From CBDDBX01 sp965225955 (GTDB taxonomy: Bacteria > Acidobacteriota > Aminicenantia > UBA2199): DNA of 64,000 nucleotides. Below are positions 45,792-54,060 of the stretch, piece after piece. The position numbers and the translations under genes are program-made. Position 1 is the first letter of the stretch; every line of letters starts with the position of its first letter. The stretch spans positions 124,001 to 188,000 of the forward strand of contig CBDDBX010000001.1 of NCBI GenBank assembly GCA_965225955.1. The letters are read 5' to 3'. The notes under the pieces were generated by a model that ran no database searches, was not told the origin of the DNA, and saw only the letters and a list, made by a program, of their open reading frames with translations.

Positions 45792-46871
45792 ATGAATATA
45801 AGAGAACTCCTTAAGAATCTGGCTCCCGGACTTTTACCACTCTTTGTGTTTATTGCTGCAGAGAGCTTTTTTGATGTTAAAACAGCTATAATTATCGCTG
45901 TTGGCTTCGGACTTCTGGAGATGGGGTGGAAGTTTTACAGAGAAAGAGTAATCGACTGGTTTGTAGCTGCTGATATCGGTCTTATTCTTCTGCTTGGTGG
46001 AGTGTCAATCAGTCTTGATAACCCTGTGTTTTTTAAGATTAAACCAGGAATCATTGAACTGCTTCTTACTTTCATAATGGGAGTATCTGCTTTTTCTGGT
46101 AACAATCTCATCCTTCTTATGACCAGACGTTATATGAAGGGAGTTGAAATAACAGAAGAGCAGCAGAAGAAACTGGTAAGTAGTCTTAAAATTTTAACTG
46201 GTGTTTTTCTTATACATACAGCTCTTATTTTCTACTCAGCTCTCTATATGTCTTCTGAAGCCTGGGGTTTTATAAGTGGAGGGCTTTTCTATATTATTTT
46301 TGGTGTCTATTTTCTCTATGAATTAATAAAGAAGAGAGTGGATGGCCGTAAAATGGCAGAGCTTTACGGAGATGAAGAGTGGCTGGATTTAGTAACACCG
46401 GAAGGTAAAATTACCGGAAAAGCTCCCAGATCACTCTGTCATCAGGGGCCAGGGAAACTTCATCCTGTAGTTCATCTCCACGTAATAGACAATAAAAACA
46501 GAATCTTTTTGCAGAAGAGGCCTGATTTTAAACTTGTACAACCGGGCAAATGGGATAGTGCAGTTGGTGGTCATGTTGCCAGTGGGGAACCTCTGGAACA
46601 GGCACTTGCAAGGGAAACAGTTGAAGAAATCGGACTAGAGAAATTTAAACCGGAATTTATCTGTAGTTATGTCTGGGAAACAGAAATTGAGTCAGAACTT
46701 GTTTTTATGTTCTGGTGTCGTGAGCAGGGTGGAAACATTTCTATTAACAGGGAAGAAGTTGCAGATGGCAGGTTCTGGAAGATAAAGAAAATAAGGGAAA
46801 ACCTCGGGAAAGAGGTTTTCACTCCAAATTTCGAAAAAGAGTTTCAGATTCTTATTGATAAAGTTCTCTGA
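45792..46871 (+). CDS. Membrane domain fused to Nudix hydrolase
   Basis: A 359-residue fusion. Residues 1-190 have about six hydrophobic segments and resemble IspZ/YciB-like septation membrane proteins (LAPGLLPLFVFIAAESFF, GFGLLEMGWKFYRERV). Residues 210-359 are a Nudix domain with a complete box beginning GGHVASGEPLEQALARET and continuing VEEIGLE. Nudix enzymes of this sort hydrolyse nucleoside diphosphate derivatives, or act in isoprenoid or coenzyme pathways. What the fusion does is unknown; it would place hydrolysis at the inner membrane. Confidence 0.78.
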   Translation: MNIRELLKNLAPGLLPLFVFIAAESFFDVKTAIIIAVGFGLLEMGWKFYRERVIDWFVAADIGLILLLGGVSISLDNPVFFKIKPGIIELLLTFIMGVSAFSGNNLILLMTRRYMKGVEITEEQQKKLVSSLKILTGVFLIHTALIFYSALYMSSEAWGFISGGLFYIIFGVYFLYELIKKRVDGRKMAELYGDEEWLDLVTPEGKITGKAPRSLCHQGPGKLHPVVHLHVIDNKNRIFLQKRPDFKLVQPGKWDSAVGGHVASGEPLEQALARETVEEIGLEKFKPEFICSYVWETEIESELVFMFWCREQGGNISINREEVADGRFWKIKKIRENLGKEVFTPNFEKEFQILIDKVL

Positions 46872-46873
46872 AA

Positions 46874-47395
46874 CTATTCAACATCAACAGTGCATGTATT
46901 TATATATGCATTATCTATTTTCATTTTAACAGAGGCTGCTGAAATTTTGTTAACGCTCTTAATCATAGTACCGTTTTGTGCAACAACGGTCATAAATGTA
47001 CCCTGAAGAGTATCTTTTGATCTTGTACTTATAATTGCTACTCCTTTAGCCATAAGTTTGTCGACGATATACTTAACAGATTTTTTTGTAAGAACTTTTT
47101 CGTCGGCAATGATAATCAGAGCAGCTTTTTTCAGCCTTCTGATGTTGAACATTTCAGCTGCAATATCAGTCTTTCTTGCAACTCCGTAAATTGAAACCTT
47201 TTTTCTTGAAACCAGCTGAGCTGTTTTAGCTTCGCCGGTTATTTTGGCTTTAAGAGCATTAGGAAAGATAACAGCAATATTCTGTACTTCAGGAAGTGCC
47301 TTTTTTATAACAAAAGCAACCTGGGATACAGTCTGTGCAGATAATGTCGCTGAAAGAAAAAAAATGATTAAAACAGTAAATAATTTTAACTTCAT
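46874..47395 (-). CDS. Secreted protein of unknown function
   Basis: About 173 residues from ATG 47395, which follows GAGAGGTG and opens a signal peptide (KLKLFTVLIIFFLSATLSA). The mature protein alternates beta and alpha (NIAVIFPNALKAKI, KKAALIIIADEKVLTKKSVK, KGVAIISTRSKDTLQG), reminiscent of one lobe of a periplasmic binding or YfiR-like fold; I cannot confirm either. It is convergent with the Nudix fusion, with only two bases between stops. Confidence 0.65.
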   Translation of the reverse strand: MKLKLFTVLIIFFLSATLSAQTVSQVAFVIKKALPEVQNIAVIFPNALKAKITGEAKTAQLVSRKKVSIYGVARKTDIAAEMFNIRRLKKAALIIIADEKVLTKKSVKYIVDKLMAKGVAIISTRSKDTLQGTFMTVVAQNGTMIKSVNKISAASVKMKIDNAYINTCTVDVE

Positions 47396-47488
47396 TTTCA
47401 CCTCTCTACTATTAGTAACAGAATCGCAGAGAGGTGTCAACAAAATTGGACGATAAAACAGAAAATTGAATATTTTGTCTGAAGAGTC

Positions 47489-48571
47489 CTATTTGTTAAA
47501 TCTGAAATGTATTATATCACCATCTTTGGTTATATATTCTTTACCTTCAAGTCGTAAAAGCCCTTTCTCTTTAGCCTGAGGGAAGCCGCCTGACTCCAGG
47601 AAGTCACTCCAGTATATTACTTCACCACGTATGAAACCCTGCTGAATATCACTGTGAATTTTCCCTGCAGCGTTGTATGCAGTGCAATCTTTCTCAACAG
47701 TCCAGGCCTTTGTTTCATCACTACCTACAGTAAAGAATGATTGCAGGTTCATGAGATTATAGCTGGTTTTAATGAGGCTGTCTTTTATATATTCATAATT
47801 TTTGAGTCCATACTCTTCCTGGAAAATTTCCCTCTCTTCCTCTTCCAGTTCAAGAAGTTCAGTTTCAATTTTCCCACAGAACATTACAGTACATGATGAG
47901 GCAGTTGGCTCCTGCGCCATTTCTGAATATTTTTCAAGACTGTTCTCATCACAGTTGACAATATGAACTATTGGTTTCTGTGACAGGAATTTAAATCCTT
48001 TTACAATGATCTCTTCATGAGGGTTGAAATCAAACTCTCTCAGAGGTTTTCCATCTTCAAGGAAAGCGAGCATCCTCTGAAAAAGATCAAGCTCTTCGAT
48101 TATCTCTTTTGATTTGATTTTCTTTCTGTCATGTTCAAGCTTTTCTACTCTTTTTTCAATACCAATGTAGTCAGTTGTTCTAAGCTCTTCTTCAATTTTT
48201 TCTATATCTGAAGCAGGGTTGATCTCTTCGTTAATGTGTATTATTTCATCATCAGCGAAACCACGTACAACATGTACCAGACCGTCACCACGTCTGACAA
48301 GATCTATAAATGTGGAGTTTTTACTTTCGCCAAAGGCTATTGAGCCAGTGTCAAGATATTCAATTTTCGCATATACCGGAGGGGTTTTGAAGTAGTCTGC
48401 GCACTTCTTAAGCCTCTCGTCGGGAACATCAACAATTGCTTTATGAAATTCCTGTGTAGTTGCTGAAAATTTTGAAATTTCAACATTCTGATCTGTCAGT
48501 AGATTGAATAATAACGTTTTGCCAGTTTTAGGGTATCCAAATATTGTGAGTATCATAAAGGCATTATACAA
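47489..48571 (-). CDS. YchF-like (Obg-family) P-loop ATPase/GTPase
   Basis: A protein of about 355-360 residues. G1 is GYPKTGKTLLF, slightly off the usual NxPNxGKS; NCDE matches the YchF G4 variant that favours ATP. A coiled helical insert (residues 130-180) and a C-terminal TGS domain (AWTVEKDCTAYNAAGKIHSD, ending KDGDIIHFRF) complete the family layout. YchF binds ribosomes and takes part in stress responses. Start may be ATG 48556 (MILTIFGYP) rather than TTG 48571. Confidence 0.85.
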   Translation of the reverse strand: MYNAFMILTIFGYPKTGKTLLFNLLTDQNVEISKFSATTQEFHKAIVDVPDERLKKCADYFKTPPVYAKIEYLDTGSIAFGESKNSTFIDLVRRGDGLVHVVRGFADDEIIHINEEINPASDIEKIEEELRTTDYIGIEKRVEKLEHDRKKIKSKEIIEELDLFQRMLAFLEDGKPLREFDFNPHEEIIVKGFKFLSQKPIVHIVNCDENSLEKYSEMAQEPTASSCTVMFCGKIETELLELEEEEREIFQEEYGLKNYEYIKDSLIKTSYNLMNLQSFFTVGSDETKAWTVEKDCTAYNAAGKIHSDIQQGFIRGEVIYWSDFLESGGFPQAKEKGLLRLEGKEYITKDGDIIHFRFNK

Positions 48572-48671
48572 ATTAATTGGAATCAGTCAATAGAGAAGGG
48601 AAAAGAATCTGTTAAAGCAGAACTATCTGTAACCCGTCTGTGTCAGTCTTTGTTTGTGCAGATTCGTTTTT

Positions 48672-49355
48672 TTAAACAGGTAACTGAACTGAGCCGTCAA
48701 AAAAGAACACGCTGATGGCTTTATATATGAAATAGCCACTGATAACTATCAGAAGATAGCCCAGATAGAATGTAATCTTTTTCTGTCTTTCCGGCGTGAT
48801 TATACGCTTCATTTTTCTTGTTACGAAGATAACGGTTATAAAGTAGGCTAATGCTCCACAGGTAACTGTTATAAAGAAAGCTATTGTGTAATTCATTCCC
48901 GGAGGATTCAGAAGTTTCTGTTGTCTCAGAAAGGATAGTACAAGCATCCATGAGACTATTCCAAGAGGATTAACAAGTACCATTGTAAGGCCTTTAAGAA
49001 GGGACCATCTCTTTCTTCTTATTTTTACAACTATTGGGGTGTCGTTATCCTGTACAAGTTTTCTGGAATCTTTAAGAGAAATGATCCCAAGTACAGCAGT
49101 TATGATAGCAGTACCCAGCATGAAGCTACCTTCAGCTACCGGATTTGATGTAAACGGAGTGATACCAAAAAGTCCACATAAGCCCCACACACCGTCACCC
49201 AGTGCAGCTCCTGCTGCAATGCATATAGCTTGTGGATAATGCTTTTTGAGAGCTGTATTGAATATTTCAATATTAACTGGTCCGATAGGTATACACAGAA
49301 GCCCTGAAGCGAAGAAAACGGCTAAGTAAAACATACTAATTCCAAGGGGTGACAT
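48672..49355 (-). CDS. LysE-family membrane exporter
   Basis: A membrane protein of about 220 residues with six hydrophobic segments. The first helix carries the LysE-type motif CIPIGPVN, then ALKKHYPQAICIAAGAALGD and a later LVNPLGIVSWMLV. LysE proteins export amino acids or related small solutes; the substrate here is unknown. The frame opens at TTG 49403, but ATG 49355 or ATG 49334 fits the family start better. Confidence 0.8.
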   Translation of the reverse strand: MSPLGISMFYLAVFFASGLLCIPIGPVNIEIFNTALKKHYPQAICIAAGAALGDGVWGLCGLFGITPFTSNPVAEGSFMLGTAIITAVLGIISLKDSRKLVQDNDTPIVVKIRRKRWSLLKGLTMVLVNPLGIVSWMLVLSFLRQQKLLNPPGMNYTIAFFITVTCGALAYFITVIFVTRKMKRIITPERQKKITFYLGYLLIVISGYFIYKAISVFFFDGSVQLPV

Positions 49356-49403
49356 AACACAGATTGTATCAGATGCCTTTGGAATGTCAAATTCTCTATA
49401 CAA

Positions 49404-49817
49404 CTGTTCTGCTCTGTAAAAGCCTGTGAAAAAGAAATCAACTTTTCCACAAATTATGAGGATTTTGTAGTGAATTACCCCGGGAGATAAGAACTGATGA
49501 GGGTTCTGAAAAATTGCACAAAAACATGTGATGGAAAAAGTGGAAAATTGTTGAAAAAAACCAAGAGCCTTTCACAGAAAGGGTTTTGAGATTGAAAAAA
49601 ATGTGGAAAAGTGAATTAAAGCAATTTTATGAGGATTTTTCCAAAGGGATTGTGCAAAAAACAGGTGAGTAAAAAAGTATCAGTTTCAGGTTAAGATATT
49701 GTGAAGTATTGAGGTTATCTGAAACGGTGGAAAGTAAATTTTTTTTGAGAAGGAGCTGTTTTTCTGAAATAAATTTTGAAAAACTCTTCACTTTTTTGTT
49801 TTTATCTGAATGAGCTA
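49404..49817. other. A+T-rich intergenic region with no gene found
   Basis: No supported ORF. It contains several GTGGAAAA-type words and one small hairpin, CCTTTC-ACA-GAAAGG at 49,568-49,582. I see no clear DnaA-box cluster, tRNA or repeat array. It separates the divergent lysE-like gene and the leucine operon promoter. Confidence 0.5.
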
Positions 49818-49846
49818 TTGACAATCGTTTCTGTGTGAGATATTAT
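49818..49846 (+). promoter_or_regulatory. Sigma-70-type promoter of the leucine operon
   Basis: TTGACA (49,818-49,823), a 17-base spacer and TATTAT (49,841-49,846). It is near-consensus and lies about 440 bases before the first long operon gene, leaving an unusually long transcribed leader. Confidence 0.75.
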
Positions 49847-49900
49847 TGCCGGACAAATTGACAAGCCGTATCTCTGAATAAGAACGGCCGGGAGGCGATA

Positions 49901-50083
49901 ATGTCAAAAGTAAGTTTAATTAAAAGAACCAGTTCTATTATTAAAAGCTTTATTTCCATTATTGTCGTACTCCACTCAGACTCTCGACTTAGAAGCTTTA
50001 TTATGAAGCTTAAAGGTATGCGTCCACTGAGTCTGGTAATCTACAGGGAGTATCTCTACTCCTGTAGCAGTTCTCCGCAATAG
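49901..50083 (+). CDS. Candidate leader peptide of the leucine operon
   Basis: A 60-codon ORF with an excellent ribosome site (GGGAGG, five bases before ATG). Residues 13-24 are strikingly branched-chain-rich: IIKSFISIIVVL holds 5 Ile, 2 Val and 1 Leu. It lies about 55 bases after the promoter, and its 3' end overlaps a strong hairpin. That arrangement fits translation-coupled attenuation controlled by charged Ile/Val/Leu tRNA, as known for other ilv and leu operons. The ORF is longer than most leader peptides, and the final terminator is not obvious, so the model is inference. Confidence 0.5.
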   Translation: MSKVSLIKRTSSIIKSFISIIVVLHSDSRLRSFIMKLKGMRPLSLVIYREYLYSCSSSPQ

Positions 50084-50087
50084 CGGA
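50041..50087 (+). promoter_or_regulatory. Tandem hairpins in the leucine leader
   Basis: Hairpin one pairs CTACAGGGAGTA (50,041-50,052) with TACTCCTGTAG (50,057-50,067), with a single bulged G. Hairpin two is TCCGC-AATA-GCGGA (50,074-50,087). They overlap and follow the end of the leader ORF, as attenuator elements would. A weaker stem (GTCTGC-TTTCA-GCGGAC, about 50,151-50,167) follows. Confidence 0.55.
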
Positions 50088-50286
50088 ATCTGATTGCAGA
50101 TGAACTGCACAGCTATACTCATATAAAACTTTACAGATACAGGTAGAAGTCTGTCTGCTTTCAGCGGACTGATATTAAGTATAGTTGTATACACACCTTT
50201 CACAATGAGTTTACAGAAAACCATCTCTCTCATTTTAACAGGGGAGAGGTCTGTTTAATAAAAAATCACTAAAAGGAGATTGTAAA

Positions 50287-50742
50287 ATGGCTGTAAAAGG
50301 AACTGTTTATGGTTTAAAGAAAAACGAATCCCTGTACAAAGGGAATCAGGATCAGGAGAGCCCCATTATCTCTCTGATTGGAAAACTGAATGACTTCAGT
50401 TCTGAAGTTGCTGAAGAGTTGAGGAGCCAGGGGATTGAGTATATTTTAACAACTCAACTGTCTGAAGAGGACTATCTGAATCTGATATCCTCAGGGTTTT
50501 GTGTAATTGAAGTGGAAAACTCTGAAGTTGCTCCCAAAGGTTCTGAATTGACAATTGATTATGAAAAAGGCTTGTTGATAAACCACACTACAGAAATCAT
50601 CAGTAAATTCAGAACTGAGCAGCGCAGAATGAAAGAGATGGCTCAGTTTGTACATGCCTGCAAAGGGAAGGTTGAGTATCAGGACTACATTAACTGTGTT
50701 GCTAAATACCAGTATGAAAGTAATGAAGTCCGGGCAATGTAG
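50287..50742 (+). CDS. LeuD-swivel-like stand-alone protein
   Basis: A 151-residue protein opening the leucine operon after a good ribosome site (AAAAGGAG). Residues about 72-105 (SSGFCVIEVENSEVAPKGSE, then LTIDYEKGLLINHTT) parallel the LeuD segment NTGLLVIETEEGVVAGEGDS and VEIDIEGGVITNSSSGE encoded at 53,560. It thus looks like part of an aconitase-type swivel domain, lacking the catalytic loop region GGENFGCGSSREH of LeuD. Role unknown; it could modulate the LeuCD enzyme or be an old duplication. Eleven bases separate it from leuA. Confidence 0.6.
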   Translation: MAVKGTVYGLKKNESLYKGNQDQESPIISLIGKLNDFSSEVAEELRSQGIEYILTTQLSEEDYLNLISSGFCVIEVENSEVAPKGSELTIDYEKGLLINHTTEIISKFRTEQRRMKEMAQFVHACKGKVEYQDYINCVAKYQYESNEVRAM

Positions 50743-50752
50743 GGGGGTGAAT

Positions 50753-52282
50753 ATGAAAAGAAGAATCAGAATATTTGATACTACTTTAAGAGATGGAGAA
50801 CAGGCTCCCGGTGCCTCAATGTCAATTCAGCAGAAAATCGAGCTGGCCCGGGCTATAGAAAGAATGGGAGCCGATAGAATTGAGGCTGGTTTTCCAGCCT
50901 CTTCTCCTGTTCAGTATGAGGCTGTAAGAGAAGTGGGGTCCCTGCTTGAAAAGGCAACTACAGTGGCTTTATCCCGATGTGTAAAAGGAGATATTGATGC
51001 AGCAGACAAAGCTCTTGCAGGTATTGACAGAAGAATGCTGCATCTCTTTATTGCAACTTCACCGGTTCACAGAAAATTTAAACTTAAAATGGACAGAGCT
51101 GAAGTGCTTAAACGCCTCACAGAGCATATGGAGTACGCTTCTCAAAGGTTTGAACTTATTGAATTTTCTGCTGAAGATGCTTCAAGAACAGAACCTGATT
51201 TTCTAAAGGAGGTAATAAGGGTTGCTATTAACAAAGGAGCTACAACAATAAATATACCGGATACTGTTGGATATGCTGTTCCTGATGAGTTTGGGGCTTT
51301 AATATCGGATCTCTGCAGGGATGTGCCTGAACTTGCTGATGTAGAGTTGTCTGTTCACTGTCACAACGACCTGGGGCTGGCTGTAGCCAACTCTATTGCT
51401 GCTGTAAAAGCAGGAGCTGATCAGGTTGAGGTAACAGTGAACGGTATTGGAGAGAGAGCTGGTAATTGTGCCTTTGAAGAGTTTGTTATGGCAACTGATG
51501 TCAGAGGTGACTATTTTGATTTTTCCACAAATATAGAAACTGACAGGATTTACCACACCTCAAGGCTTCTTCAGAATATTACCGGAATAATAATACCTGA
51601 TAATAAACCTGTACTGGGAGATAATGCTTTTGCCCACGAAGCAGGTATTCATCAGCATGGTGTTCTTGAGAACCGTGAAACTTATGAAATTATGCGACCT
51701 GATACCATCGGACGTCCTGAAAACGAGATAGTTCTGGGAAGGCATTCAGGTAAACACGCTTTTAAAAGTCGCCTGGAAGCTCTGGGTTTCTCAATGGACA
51801 GGGAACAGTTTGATTCTGCATTTAGCGAGTTTACCTCTATAGCTGATACCAGAAAAGAGATCTATGATGAGGATGTCTGTGCTATAGCTGCATCAGTTCT
51901 TGGACAGGAAGAGAGGCAGTTAAGAATCATCGATTTTAATTCCCATACAGGGAACAGTCTTATTCCTACGGCTTCTGTGAAGATAAAAAGAGGAGTAAGT
52001 GAATTTATTGCTTCATCTACCGGAGAAGGTCCTGTAGATGCACTTTTCAGAGCGATAGATACAGCCCTTGAACTTAAGTGTATCCTTAAAGAGTATGTAA
52101 CTGAAGCGACTGGTACCGGTAAAAATGCTCAGGGAAGAGTGAAGTTATCTCTTGAGATTGATGGAAATATCTATCCCGGTAAAGGGACCTCAATTGATAT
52201 TATAGAAGCTTCTGCTTCAGCCTATCTTAATGCCTGCAACTGTTTCTTCATGTCTGGTATTAAAAAGGCAGGAGAAGAATAA
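50753..52282 (+). CDS. leuA: 2-isopropylmalate synthase
   Basis: First committed enzyme of leucine synthesis, condensing acetyl-CoA with 2-oxoisovalerate. The start is ATG 50753 after AGGGGGGTGA, not the longer upstream frame, giving 509 residues. DRE-TIM motif RIFDTTLRDGEQAPGASM is present at the N-terminus, with metal-binding HCHNDLGLA and the NGIGERAGN loop. The C-terminal 120 residues form the regulatory LeuA dimerisation domain, so leucine feedback is likely. The stop is one base before the leuC start. Confidence 0.93.
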   Translation: MKRRIRIFDTTLRDGEQAPGASMSIQQKIELARAIERMGADRIEAGFPASSPVQYEAVREVGSLLEKATTVALSRCVKGDIDAADKALAGIDRRMLHLFIATSPVHRKFKLKMDRAEVLKRLTEHMEYASQRFELIEFSAEDASRTEPDFLKEVIRVAINKGATTINIPDTVGYAVPDEFGALISDLCRDVPELADVELSVHCHNDLGLAVANSIAAVKAGADQVEVTVNGIGERAGNCAFEEFVMATDVRGDYFDFSTNIETDRIYHTSRLLQNITGIIIPDNKPVLGDNAFAHEAGIHQHGVLENRETYEIMRPDTIGRPENEIVLGRHSGKHAFKSRLEALGFSMDREQFDSAFSEFTSIADTRKEIYDEDVCAIAASVLGQEERQLRIIDFNSHTGNSLIPTASVKIKRGVSEFIASSTGEGPVDALFRAIDTALELKCILKEYVTEATGTGKNAQGRVKLSLEIDGNIYPGKGTSIDIIEASASAYLNACNCFFMSGIKKAGEE

Positions 52283-52283
52283 G

Positions 52284-53558
52284 ATGATCTGTTCAGGAAC
52301 TATGAGTGAGCAGATTCTGTCCTTAAAGGCGGGGCGACAGGTGAGAGCAGGTGAATATATTATTGTGAAGCCGGATATTGCTCTGGCCAATGATATAACT
52401 GCCCCTGTAGCAATCGATCTCTTCCGAAGCAGAGGGTACAAAAAAGTTCATGACTCTTCAATGATTGCCATAATACCGGATCATTTTGTACCAAACAAGG
52501 ATATTGAGAGTGCTGAACAGGTAAAGAAGGTCAGAAAGTTTGCAAAAGAGCAGAAGGTTAAATATTTTCTTGAAGCCGGGCGCATGGGAATTGAGCATGT
52601 TGTGCTACCTGAAGAGGGTTGGGTCGGACCTGGAGACCTGGTGTATGGCGCAGACTCCCATACCTGCACATATGGAGGGGTGGGAGCTTTCTCAACAGGA
52701 GTCGGCTCTACTGATATTGCAGGCTTGTACATGAAAGGAAAGTGCTGGTTGAAAGTTCCTGAAGCAATAAGAGTTAATCTAAGAGGAAGTCTGAAAGGCC
52801 ATGCTTCTTCTAAAGATATAATTCTGAAACTCATAAAGATCCTTGGAGTGGATGGTGCAAATTACAGAGTTCTTGAATTTACCGGTGAAGCAGTTTCAGA
52901 TCTTCCTGTTGAGGGGAGAATGACTATTGCCAATATGGCTGTCGAAGCGGGAGCTAAAACAGGGATTTTTCCTTCTGATACCAGATGTATGAAGTATGTT
53001 GAGGAGAGAGGGAGAAGGGGGATGAAGCTAAAGCCTTCAGAAGATGCCTCCTATGTTAAGGAAGTAGTGATTAATCTTGATGAACTGGAGCCTCAGGTAG
53101 CCTACCCTGATCTACCCTCCAGGTGTCATAATGTTTCTGATGCTGAGAAAGAGGAGATAAAGATTGATCAGGTAGTTATCGGGAGCTGTACAAATGGAAG
53201 GATAAGTGATCTTAAAGTTGCAGCAGAGATGTTGAAAGGGAAGCAGGTTAACGAAAATATCAGATGCATAGTTATTCCTGGTTCTCAGAAGGTCTATATG
53301 GAAGCTATTCAGAAAGGCTACATAGAGATCTTCATTCAATCAGGGTGTGTAGTATCAACTCCTACATGCGGACCTTGTCTGGGAGGGTATATGGGAATAC
53401 TGGCAGGAGGCGAGACTGCTCTGGCAACTACAAACAGGAATTTCAGGGGGCGGATGGGACACCCGGATAGCAGAATATATCTGGCATCTCCGGCAACTGC
53501 AGCAGCATCGGCTGTTACCGGGAAAATTACTGCACCTTTTAATTCAGAGGAGTTATAG
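52284..53558 (+). CDS. leuC: 3-isopropylmalate dehydratase large subunit
   Basis: A 424-residue aconitase-type subunit; start ATG 52284 has GGAGAAG (52,271-52,277) six bases before it. The 4Fe-4S ligands lie in GSCTNGRISDL and TPTCGPCLGGY, and GADSHTCTYGG carries a substrate-binding His. The length fits the shorter homoaconitase-like LeuC class. With LeuD it isomerises 2- to 3-isopropylmalate in the cytoplasm. Confidence 0.93.
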   Translation: MICSGTMSEQILSLKAGRQVRAGEYIIVKPDIALANDITAPVAIDLFRSRGYKKVHDSSMIAIIPDHFVPNKDIESAEQVKKVRKFAKEQKVKYFLEAGRMGIEHVVLPEEGWVGPGDLVYGADSHTCTYGGVGAFSTGVGSTDIAGLYMKGKCWLKVPEAIRVNLRGSLKGHASSKDIILKLIKILGVDGANYRVLEFTGEAVSDLPVEGRMTIANMAVEAGAKTGIFPSDTRCMKYVEERGRRGMKLKPSEDASYVKEVVINLDELEPQVAYPDLPSRCHNVSDAEKEEIKIDQVVIGSCTNGRISDLKVAAEMLKGKQVNENIRCIVIPGSQKVYMEAIQKGYIEIFIQSGCVVSTPTCGPCLGGYMGILAGGETALATTNRNFRGRMGHPDSRIYLASPATAAASAVTGKITAPFNSEEL

Positions 53559-53559
53559 A

Positions 53560-54060
53560 ATGGTTGTAAAAGGAAAAGTTTTTGTTTTTGGAGATAATAT
53601 AAATACTGATGAGATAATTCCCGCGAGGTATCTTGTCTCATCCTGTGCTGAAGAGCTGGCTCAGTACTGTATGGAAGATGTAAGGCCAGGTTTTGGAAGC
53701 AGAGAGGATCTGAAAGGAGCTGTTATTCTTGGAGGAGAAAATTTTGGATGTGGTTCTTCCAGAGAACATGCCCCAATGGCTATTAAAGCTGCTGGTATAA
53801 GTTGTGTTATTGCTGAATCCTTTGCCCGTATATTTCTTAGAAACAGTTTTAATACAGGGTTACTGGTTATTGAGACTGAAGAGGGTGTTGTTGCAGGAGA
53901 GGGAGATTCAGTTGAAATTGATATTGAAGGTGGAGTCATTACCAACAGTAGTAGTGGGGAAACCTTTCGTTTTAAAGCTCTGCCTCCTTTTGTTGGTGAA
54001 ATTGTAGATGCAGGGGGGTGGCTGAACTATCTTGATGAAATTATAAAGGAGGAAGAATAG
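53560..54060 (+). CDS. leuD: 3-isopropylmalate dehydratase small subunit
   Basis: A 166-residue swivel-domain subunit. DNINTDEIIPARYL and GGENFGCGSSREHAPMA are diagnostic. It follows leuC after one base and overlaps the leuB GTG start by one base. The short form is typical of partners of the shorter LeuC class. Confidence 0.93.
   Translation: MVVKGKVFVFGDNINTDEIIPARYLVSSCAEELAQYCMEDVRPGFGSREDLKGAVILGGENFGCGSSREHAPMAIKAAGISCVIAESFARIFLRNSFNTGLLVIETEEGVVAGEGDSVEIDIEGGVITNSSSGETFRFKALPPFVGEIVDAGGWLNYLDEIIKEEE

Noticed and set aside
49404..49817. Replication origin in the A+T-rich gap
   Set aside because: GTGGAAAA-type words recur, but there is no convincing cluster of DnaA boxes and no dnaA or dnaN nearby.
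49841..50286. T-box riboswitch in the leucine leader
   Set aside because: I found no T-box consensus (AGGGTGGNACCGCG-like) or clear specifier stem.
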